10,642 nt of DNA. It comes from Bacillota bacterium. Its GTDB lineage: Bacteria; Bacillota; Clostridia; Peptostreptococcales; Anaerovoracaceae. Below, piece after piece: positions 5,833 through 10,642 of this stretch. The DNA is taken from the NCBI GenBank assembly GCA_016284575.1, contig JAEEPD010000039.1, positions 1 to 10,642 on the forward strand, in the 5' to 3' direction. The position numbers were made by a program, and so were the translations under genes. Every line of letters begins with the position of its first letter. Positions within the stretch are counted from its first letter, which is position 1. The notes under the pieces were generated by a model. That model was not told the origin of the DNA, ran no database searches, and saw only the letters and a program-made list of their open reading frames with translations.

Positions 5833-6534
5833 ATGGAAACAGTAAAAACTTACGGCATCAAGGCTCTTCCGGAGAACGAAAGGCCCAGAGAGAAGCTGCT
5901 GCAGGGAGGCGCGGGAAGCCTTGGAAACGCTGAGCTTTTGGCTCTTGTCATAGGCAGCGGCACCCAGCGCAGCAGCGCCCTTGATCTTGCAGGCCGCATA
6001 CTTTCCCTTGAAAGCTCCGGCATCTCCGCCTTTGCGGGCTACAGCCCCGAGGAATTCATGAGGGTGGAGGGCATAGGAAGGGCCAGAGCCTGCGTACTCT
6101 GCGCCGCCATAGAGCTGGGAAGGCGCATAGCCTCATCTCCTGCCGCCGTCAGGATCAAGGTCGACACCCCAAAGGACATCGCAAAGCTCAATATGGAAGA
6201 AATGCGCCGCCTGCCAAAGGAGGTTTTTCGCGTTGCCATGCTCAACGTAAAAAGCGAGCTGATAATGCAGGAGGATATCTCCATCGGCGGCATAGCGGAG
6301 GCCGCATCCCACCCCAGGGAGGTCTTTGCTCCGGCCATAAAAAAGGGGGCTTACGCGGTCATCCTGCTGCACAACCATCCCAGCGGGGACCCCACCCCCA
6401 GCAAAGCGGATATAAAGACCACGGAGATACTCTGCGAGGCCGGGAAGCTGCTGGGAATACAGGTCCTGGACCACATACTCATAGGGGACGGACGCTACAC
6501 AAGCTTCCGGGAAGAGAAGCTCATCGAGCTCTGA
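5833..6534 (+). CDS. radC: RadC family (JAB/MPN+ metalloprotein-like) protein
   Basis: The 233-residue protein has the RadC layout. It starts with a PRxKLL-type N-terminus and a UPF0758 N-terminal helical region, followed by a helix-hairpin-helix-like segment RVEGIGRARACV (77-88). A JAMM/MPN+ domain from about 110 to 233 completes it. The metal-site residues are all present: Glu130 and the HNHPSGDPTPSKAD motif with His180, His182 and Asp193. The family is widespread and was once linked to DNA repair, but its reaction is not established. The start has only a weak ribosome-binding site (AAAGAAG in a hairpin loop), suggesting low or structured initiation. It is probably transcribed from the maf promoter. 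No clear terminator separates it from the following promoter. Confidence 0.93.
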   Translation: METVKTYGIKALPENERPREKLLQGGAGSLGNAELLALVIGSGTQRSSALDLAGRILSLESSGISAFAGYSPEEFMRVEGIGRARACVLCAAIELGRRIASSPAAVRIKVDTPKDIAKLNMEEMRRLPKEVFRVAMLNVKSELIMQEDISIGGIAEAASHPREVFAPAIKKGAYAVILLHNHPSGDPTPSKADIKTTEILCEAGKLLGIQVLDHILIGDGRYTSFREEKLIEL

Positions 6535-6558
6535 TGCAAAAAAATGCACCTCCGGCTC

Positions 6559-6587
6559 TTGCAAAAGAAACAAATGTTCTTTATAAT
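6559..6587 (+). promoter_or_regulatory. Promoter of the 87-aa hypothetical gene
   Basis: TTGCAA (6559-6564), a 17-nt spacer and TATAAT (6582-6587) make a strong match. The start near 6594 lies after the in-frame ATGs at 6544, 6574 and 6589, which therefore cannot be the start codon on this transcript. Confidence 0.75.
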
Positions 6588-6605
6588 GGACTGGCAGAGA
6601 TGGTC

Positions 6606-6611
6606 AGGAGG
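6606..6611 (+). promoter_or_regulatory. Shine-Dalgarno that decides the start of the 87-aa gene
   Basis: A perfect AGGAGG lies 4 nt before TTG 6616 and 10 nt before an in-frame GTG at 6622. None of the upstream ATG codons has such a site. TTG 6616 is the preferred start, with GTG 6622 as the alternative. Confidence 0.7.
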
Positions 6612-6615
6612 AGCT

Positions 6616-6879
6616 TTGAAGGTGCTTGCCAGATTCATAGACACTATCGTGGTCTTCAAGGGGGAGAACAGGCCCCTTCCATATAAATTCAGATATAAGG
6701 ACGACCAGGGAGGCGTCCGTGAGCTTTTCGTGGACAGGATACTGCTGGTCACAGAGCAGAAGGTGGCCGGGGTGACCAGTCTTCTTTACGAGTGCCAGAG
6801 CGATGTCGACGGGGAGGAGAGGCGCTATCAGCTGCGCTACATAGTGCCCCAGTGCAAGTGGATGATATACAAATTCTGA
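6616..6879 (+). CDS. Small hypothetical protein between radC and rny
   Basis: I do not recognise this gene. With the TTG start at 6616 it encodes 87 residues, beginning MKVLARFIDTIVVFKGENRP and ending CKWMIYKF. It has no signal peptide or membrane segment. Alternating hydrophobic residues (TIVVFKG, PYKFRYKDD, RILLVTEQ, SLLYECQSD, RYQLRYIV, KWMIYKF) suggest a mostly beta-strand fold, such as a small barrel. Two cysteines (residues 60 and 80) are too far apart for a standard zinc knuckle. It has its own promoter and a perfect Shine-Dalgarno, which supports it being a real, separately expressed gene. A longer reading from ATG 6589 would add MDWQRWSGG but would start before the predicted transcript. 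No terminator is evident after it. Confidence 0.75.
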   Translation: MKVLARFIDTIVVFKGENRPLPYKFRYKDDQGGVRELFVDRILLVTEQKVAGVTSLLYECQSDVDGEERRYQLRYIVPQCKWMIYKF

Positions 6880-6914
6880 GCAGTCTCCGGTGAAAAAAAC
6901 ATGACTGAAGCATG

Positions 6915-6947
6915 CGATTTATGTTGACAATAATATGGCTTAAATCG
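6915..6947 (+). repeat. Inverted repeat flanking the -35 element of rny
   Basis: CGATTTA (6915-6921) and TAAATCG (6941-6947) are perfect 7-bp inverted arms separated by 19 nt. They bracket TTGACA, and the right arm abuts the -10 element. This could be a regulator-binding site. Chance occurrence in AT-rich DNA is also possible. Confidence 0.35.
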
Positions 6948-6953
6948 TAAAAT
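6924..6953 (+). promoter_or_regulatory. Promoter of rny
   Basis: A perfect TTGACA (6924-6929), an 18-nt spacer and TAAAAT (6948-6953) give a start near 6960 and a leader of about 120 nt. A weaker second candidate is TTTTCA (6993-6998), a 17-nt spacer and TATATA (7016-7021). Confidence 0.7.
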
Positions 6954-7041
6954 ATCTTGATAGGTCTTACTATATTATTTTTGCATGTCTGTTTTTCATG
7001 TCGAATTTATTAATATATATACACCTATGAAATCAGTCTTC

Positions 7042-7056
7042 CGGCCCCTCGGGCCG
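7042..7056 (+). other. GC-only hairpin in the rny leader
   Basis: CGGCCC (7042-7047) and GGGCCG (7051-7056) form a perfect 6-bp GC stem with a 3-nt loop, 11 nt before the GGGAGG ribosome-binding site (7068-7073). It is not followed by a T run, so it is not a terminator. It may affect mRNA stability or translation of rny. Confidence 0.5.
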
Positions 7057-7081
7057 ATAATCTCACAGGGAGGTACGATAC

Positions 7082-8614
7082 ATGCTTTATGCAGTAATTG
7101 GGATCGTGGCTCTGCTTGTAGGAATATTCGCTGGATACATCATCCGCAAGAACTCAGCTGAAAGAACCATCGGCAGTGCCGAAACTCAGGCTAAAAACTT
7201 AATCCTGGACGCAGAGAACCGTTCCGAGCAAATCAGAAAAGAAGCTTTGGCTGACGCAAGAAAAGAAGCTCACGAAATCAGAGCCGAAGCAGAAAAAGAC
7301 ATCCGTGAGCGCAGAGACGAGGTCAAAAAGACCGAGAACAGACTGGTGCAGAAGGAGGCCAGCCTGGACAAGAAGACCGAATCCATCGAGAGAAAGGAAG
7401 AGCAGCTCAGCAAGAAGCTGCAGAACCTGGAGGCGAAGGAGAAGGAGCTGGACAGCTACAGAGAAAAGCAGCTGGCCGAGCTGGAGAAGATCTCCGGCTA
7501 CACTCAGGAGGAGGCCAAGCAGCTGCTCCTGGACGAGATAGAAAAAGACGTACGCCACGACGCATCCGTAATGATCAAGGACATCGAGGCAAAGGCCAAG
7601 GAGGAGGCAGACAGCAAGGCCAAGGAGATAATAACCAACGCCATACAGCGCTGCGCCGCAGATCATGTGGCTGAGACCACAGTTTCCGTGGTTCCTCTCC
7701 CCACAGACGAGATGAAGGGCCGCATCATCGGCCGTGAGGGCCGCAACATCAGGGCTATCGAGCAGGCCACAGGCGTGGATCTGATCATCGACGATACCCC
7801 GGAGGCAGTGATCCTTTCCGGCTTCGATCCTGTAAGGAGAGAGGTTGCAAGGATAGCTCTGGAGAAGCTTATAACCGACGGCCGCATCCATCCCGCCCGC
7901 ATCGAGGAGATGGTGGAGAAGGCTCAGAAGGAGGTCAACAGCATCATCAAGAGCGAGGGCGAGGCTGCCACGTTCGAGCTGGGCATTCACAACCTGCATC
8001 CGGAGCTGGTAAAGCTTCTGGGCAGACTCAAATACAGAACGAGCTATGGCCAGAATGTGCTTAAGCACTCTCTGGAGGTGGCACATCTGGCAGGACTCAT
8101 GGCAGGCGAGCTGGGCTTCGACATCAAACTGGCCCAGAGAGCCGGTCTGCTCCACGATATAGGCAAGGCGCTGGACCACGAGATCCAGGGCACCCACGTG
8201 GACATCGGTATCGATGTGCTCAGGAAGTACAAGGAGAGCCAGGCTGTCATCGACGCCATGGCTGCTCACCACGGAGACTACGAGGCCAAGACTCCCGAGG
8301 CCGTGCTGATAGCCGCTGCTGACGCCCTTTCCGCCGCAAGGCCCGGCGCCAGAAGAGAGACTCTGGACACCTACGTTAAGAGGCTGCAGAAGCTGGAGGA
8401 GATCGCGAACACCACCCCGGGCGTGGAGACATCCTACGCCATCCAGGCCGGCCGCGAGATCCGCATCATCGCAAGGCCGGACGAGGTATCCGACGATGCT
8501 ATGGAGCTTCTTGCCCGCGAGATATCCAAGAAGATCGAGAGCGAGCTGGAGTATCCCGGCCAGATCAAGGTCAACGTCATCCGCGAGACCAGAGCCGTGG
8601 ATTACGCAAGATAG
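7082..8614 (+). CDS. rny: Ribonuclease Y
   Basis: The 510-residue protein is RNase Y, a membrane-anchored endoribonuclease that starts mRNA decay in Bacillota. An N-terminal membrane helix (about residues 3-21) is followed by a long charged coiled coil (about 24-190, rich in Glu, Lys, Arg and Ala). A KH RNA-binding domain contains GRIIGREGRNIRAIEQATG (213-231). The HD metal-dependent phosphohydrolase domain has His329, LLHDIGK (356-362) with the His358-Asp359 pair, and AHHGDY (395-400). Length is normal (B. subtilis 520). The ATG has GGGAGG 8 nt upstream. The gene has its own promoter, long leader and terminator. Its codons favour ATC for Ile, as expected of a well-expressed gene. The domain order and motifs leave little doubt. 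Confidence 0.98.
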   Translation: MLYAVIGIVALLVGIFAGYIIRKNSAERTIGSAETQAKNLILDAENRSEQIRKEALADARKEAHEIRAEAEKDIRERRDEVKKTENRLVQKEASLDKKTESIERKEEQLSKKLQNLEAKEKELDSYREKQLAELEKISGYTQEEAKQLLLDEIEKDVRHDASVMIKDIEAKAKEEADSKAKEIITNAIQRCAADHVAETTVSVVPLPTDEMKGRIIGREGRNIRAIEQATGVDLIIDDTPEAVILSGFDPVRREVARIALEKLITDGRIHPARIEEMVEKAQKEVNSIIKSEGEAATFELGIHNLHPELVKLLGRLKYRTSYGQNVLKHSLEVAHLAGLMAGELGFDIKLAQRAGLLHDIGKALDHEIQGTHVDIGIDVLRKYKESQAVIDAMAAHHGDYEAKTPEAVLIAAADALSAARPGARRETLDTYVKRLQKLEEIANTTPGVETSYAIQAGREIRIIARPDEVSDDAMELLAREISKKIESELEYPGQIKVNVIRETRAVDYAR

Positions 8615-8631
8615 CAAAAAACAACATCCCC

Positions 8632-8662
8632 CAGAGCCCGCTCAAGCAGTGGGCTCTGTTTT
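8632..8662 (+). terminator. Rho-independent terminator after rny
   Basis: An 11-bp stem (8632-8642 with 8648-8658, one G-U pair) and a 5-nt loop are followed by four T residues (8659-8662), 17 nt after the rny stop. Confidence 0.85.
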
Positions 8663-8705
8663 ATGATAATTAATCGTTCAGAAGGTTCTCAAAAGGAATA
8701 CTTAA

Positions 8706-9887
8706 ATGATATATCTTGACAACAGCGCAACAACTAAGCCCTCGGCGGCTGTCATAGAGGCAATGACAAGAGCTTTGCAGGAGGACTACGGCAATCCCTC
8801 ATCTCTTTACAGGCTGGGGCTTTCCGCGGAAAAGCTGCTGAAGGCCTCAAGGGCCAGTGTGGCGAAGAGCCTGGGGGCAAGCCCGGAGGAGATCTTCTTC
8901 ACCTCCTGCGGCACCGAAAGCGACAATACGGCCATCAAGGCGGTCTGGGAAAGCAGAAGCAAGCAGGGAAAGAGGGTCATCACCAGCTCCGTGGAGCATC
9001 CTGCGGTGCTTAACTGCTGCAAATGGCTGCAGACAAGGGGCGCCGATGTGGTGTTCCTGCCTGTGGACAGCCGCGGCTTAGTGCGCCTGGAGGATCTGGA
9101 AAATGCCCTGACAGAGGACACCATACTGGTGTCCATAATGCACGTGAACAACGAAAGCGGCGCCATCATGCCTATAGCGGAGATCGCTTCCCTGCTTAGG
9201 AAAAGGGGCAGCAAAGCCATATTCCACAGCGACGGCGTCCAGAGCTGGGGAAAGCTGCCTCTGGATATGAAGGCTCTCGGAGTGGATCTTTACAGCGTGT
9301 CCGGCCATAAGGTCCACGGTCCCAAAGGCGTAGGCGCTCTCTATGTGAAGAAGGGGCTTCATCTTCCTGCCTTTATGCATGGCGGCGGACAGGAGCTCAA
9401 TTTTCGCTCCGGGACGGAGAACATGCCGGGTATCGCGGGAATAGGCGCCGCTGCGGAGGCTATCAATACAGGTCTTAAGGAAAGCGTTGAAAGAATATGG
9501 GCTGCCAAGCTGCACCTTAAGGAGCGCCTGACAGCGGATATTGAAAACATAAAATTCAACGGTCCTGATGCGGATGGACCCGGCGCCTGCCAAAGCGCTG
9601 CACCCTCCGTCCTTAACGTCAGCTTCATAGGCTGCAGGGGCGAGGTGCTTCTCCACACCCTGGACACCGCAGGCATCTGTGTATCCACCGGCTCCGCCTG
9701 CTCTTCAAAGGTCAGGGGAAGTCACGTGCTCAGCGCCATGGGGCTTAAGCCCGAGGAGATCGAGGGCGCCGTACGCTTCAGCTTCAGCGACGAAAACACC
9801 CCGGAGGAGATGGACTATGTGGCGGACACTCTTAAGGAGGCCGTCGCATCCCAGAGAAGGCTCCGGGCGGCCTTTAAGAAAAGATAA
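8706..9887 (+). CDS. Cysteine desulfurase (NifS/IscS family), partner of ThiI
   Basis: The 393-residue class V aminotransferase-fold enzyme uses pyridoxal phosphate to take sulfur from L-cysteine, forming alanine and an enzyme persulfide. It shows YLDNSATT (3-10), GTESDN (69-74), EHPA with His98 stacking on the cofactor, HSDGVQ (174-179), the PLP-binding Lys202 in SGHKVHGPKGVG, RSGTEN (234-239), and the persulfide Cys332 in STGSACSS. The catalytic loop is followed closely by KVRGSHVLSAMG, as in desulfurases paired with ThiI in Bacillota (B. subtilis NifZ). Its position directly before thiI supports a role in tRNA 4-thiouridine synthesis rather than general Fe-S assembly, since no iscU or regulator is adjacent. 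The start has AAAAGGA 8 nt upstream. I see no strong promoter in the 43 nt after the rny terminator, so some read-through from rny is possible. Confidence 0.95.
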   Translation: MIYLDNSATTKPSAAVIEAMTRALQEDYGNPSSLYRLGLSAEKLLKASRASVAKSLGASPEEIFFTSCGTESDNTAIKAVWESRSKQGKRVITSSVEHPAVLNCCKWLQTRGADVVFLPVDSRGLVRLEDLENALTEDTILVSIMHVNNESGAIMPIAEIASLLRKRGSKAIFHSDGVQSWGKLPLDMKALGVDLYSVSGHKVHGPKGVGALYVKKGLHLPAFMHGGGQELNFRSGTENMPGIAGIGAAAEAINTGLKESVERIWAAKLHLKERLTADIENIKFNGPDADGPGACQSAAPSVLNVSFIGCRGEVLLHTLDTAGICVSTGSACSSKVRGSHVLSAMGLKPEEIEGAVRFSFSDENTPEEMDYVADTLKEAVASQRRLRAAFKKR

Positions 9888-9941
9888 TATTACGCAATAG
9901 CCTATATCAATAAATCTATCGGATAATCGAAATATCGCCCA

Positions 9942-9970
9942 TTGCAATATCTCAAAACAATATATATAAT
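9942..9970 (+). promoter_or_regulatory. Promoter-like site that fires into the terminator hairpin before thiI
   Basis: TTGCAA (9942-9947), a 17-nt spacer and TATAAT (9965-9970) match a promoter as well as any in the window. The start would be near 9977, inside the 5' arm of the following hairpin, so the RNA would begin with a stem-loop. It may add to thiI transcription or give a very short RNA. Confidence 0.5.
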
Positions 9971-9971
9971 T

Positions 9972-10001
9972 AAGAAGTGCTTCAGCCGGAGCACTTCTTT
10001 T
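9972..10001 (+). terminator. Rho-independent terminator after the cysteine desulfurase gene
   Basis: A stem of about 12 bp (9972-9983 with 9988-9999, one G-U pair) closes an AGCC loop and is followed by T residues to 10001. It lies 85 nt after the stop codon. Confidence 0.85.
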
Positions 10002-10071
10002 ATGCCTCCAAAAAAAGCGATAAGGGCTGCGGGCTTTACTCTAAAATTGTATTGAACGGAACTCATATTGT

Positions 10072-10089
10072 TAAGCATTTCCATGCTTA
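10072..10089 (+). repeat. Dyad overlapping the thiI promoter
   Basis: TAAGCAT (10072-10078) and ATGCTTA (10083-10089) form a perfect 7-bp inverted repeat with a 4-nt centre, covering the -35 region and touching the first of two TATAAT hexamers. It could be an operator. It is upstream of the expected transcription start, so it would act as DNA. Confidence 0.4.
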
Positions 10090-10092
10090 TAA

Positions 10093-10101
10093 TGTTATAA
10101 T
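10093..10101 (+). promoter_or_regulatory. Extended -10 promoter of thiI
   Basis: TGTTATAAT (10093-10101) is a perfect extended -10 element. The -35 region is weak (TTAAGC at 10071-10076, 19-nt spacer). A second TATAAT lies at 10088-10093. The start near 10108 leaves a leader of about 24 nt. Confidence 0.6.
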
Positions 10102-10131
10102 ATATAGACAATTATTTATCAGAGAGTAATC

Positions 10132-10642
10132 ATGCTAAACGACAGAGAAAAAATATACATAGTGCGCTGCGGCGAGACCGCTCTTAAGGGACAGAACAAG
10201 TCCTATTTTGAGCGCATGCTGGTACAGCGCATAAAAAAGGTCATGAGAGCAGAGGAGGGCGTCAGCGTCGAGCGGGTGGACGGTCTCATCTTTGTGCGGA
10301 CACCTCTGGATAAGCCTCAGGACCTCATACTCAGGAAGATCGGCATGGTCTTCGGCGTGGATTCCATCAGCCCCGCAAGGGAGATCGACATAAACGGCCT
10401 CACTGCGGAGGAGGCCATAGACGAGATCGGAAAGACCGCTGCAGCCTACGCTCAGCAGCTGATCGACAAAAAGGGCATCAAGACCTTCAAGATCGATTCC
10501 AGAAGGGCAGACAAGATGTTCCCCATAGAGTCCCCCATGATCTCAAAGCGGGTGGGAGCCTACGTTCTTAAAGGCTGCAAGGTCCTTAAGGTGGATGTTC
10601 ACGAACCGGATGCTGTGCTCTTCATAAATGTAAGAAGGGGTA
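10132..10642 (+). CDS. thiI: ThiI, tRNA 4-thiouridine synthetase (N-terminal part)
   Basis: The frame is open to the right edge and gives 170 residues, so only the N-terminal ferredoxin-like and THUMP domains are visible. The start reads IYIVRCGETALKGQNKSYFE (8-27), matching the RYGELxLKGxN signature of ThiI. The THUMP domain contains FKIDSRRADKMFP (119-131) followed by ESPMISKRVGAYVL and KVDVHEPDAVLFINVR. THUMP binds the tRNA acceptor end. The missing C-terminal PP-loop domain would adenylate U8, and sulfur is supplied by the desulfurase encoded just upstream. Whether a C-terminal rhodanese domain, which is also needed for thiazole synthesis in enterobacteria, is present cannot be seen. The ATG is preceded by GAGAG about 7 nt upstream. 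Confidence 0.95.
   Translation, partial: MLNDREKIYIVRCGETALKGQNKSYFERMLVQRIKKVMRAEEGVSVERVDGLIFVRTPLDKPQDLILRKIGMVFGVDSISPAREIDINGLTAEEAIDEIGKTAAAYAQQLIDKKGIKTFKIDSRRADKMFPIESPMISKRVGAYVLKGCKVLKVDVHEPDAVLFINVRRG

Noticed and set aside
6881..6907. CAGTC...GACTG inverted repeat as terminator of the 87-aa gene
   Set aside because: Only 5 bp with a 17-nt loop and no T tract, so too weak to call.
6957..6976. TTGATA followed by TATATT as a second rny promoter
   Set aside because: The spacer is only 8 nt, far too short for a sigma-A promoter.
7199..8617. Long open frame (472 codons) antisense to rny
   Set aside because: It mirrors the codon bias of rny and gives a Leu/Val/Cys-rich peptide with no recognisable domain. 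The sense frame is an unambiguous RNase Y.
9918..9937. Three ATCG words at 8-bp spacing after the desulfurase gene
   Set aside because: Four-base words in AT-rich DNA recur by chance, and no longer unit is shared.
9902..10111. 69-codon minus-strand frame upstream of thiI
   Set aside because: It lies in AT-rich intergenic DNA across a terminator and promoters, has no convincing ribosome site, and its composition reflects base content.

Overview
The window looks like the chromosome of a low-GC-lineage Bacillota bacterium of the class Clostridia that has a moderately high GC content. Supporting signs are a membrane-anchored RNase Y, clear Shine-Dalgarno (SD) sites, TTGaca/TATAAT-type sigma-A promoters, a maf-radC pair, a NifS-type desulfurase next to thiI, and heavy use of ATA (Ile) and AGG (Arg) codons. 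A species cannot be named from the sequence. No phage, insertion sequence, CRISPR array, tRNA or rRNA was seen. The genes are housekeeping in kind and densely packed. No intergenic stretch exceeds about 245 bases, and the larger ones are accounted for mostly by promoters and terminators.

Left part, + strand: after the 5' end of a basic, Gly-rich protein on the minus strand (1-99, cut by the edge), a small FMN nitroreductase (327-854) has its own promoter and terminator. Next is a two-gene operon: rarA, a AAA+ replication-fork ATPase, and a fusion of free methionine-(R)-sulfoxide reductase with an AroQ-type chorismate mutase (2475-3437). This fusion is the most unusual gene of the window.

Middle, minus strand: a convergent two-gene operon (5013 to 3480) encodes a MinD-like deviant-Walker ATPase without a membrane-targeting tail and a membrane-anchored YdcF/DUF218 protein. 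It ends in a hairpin whose loop is exactly the stop codon of the last gene.

Right part, + strand: maf (apparently leaderless) and radC are followed by an unrecognised 87-aa protein with its own strong promoter. Then come rny (RNase Y) with a roughly 120-nt leader, a cysteine desulfurase, and thiI (cut by the right edge). The desulfurase and ThiI probably work together: the desulfurase supplies persulfide sulfur and ThiI thiolates tRNA at U8.

No wholly new multi-gene system stands out. The best leads are the fRMsr-chorismate mutase fusion, the MinD-like/YdcF-like pair with an Asn where MinD has a key Asp, the leaderless maf start, and several hairpins or dyads placed exactly on start codons, stop codons or promoters.
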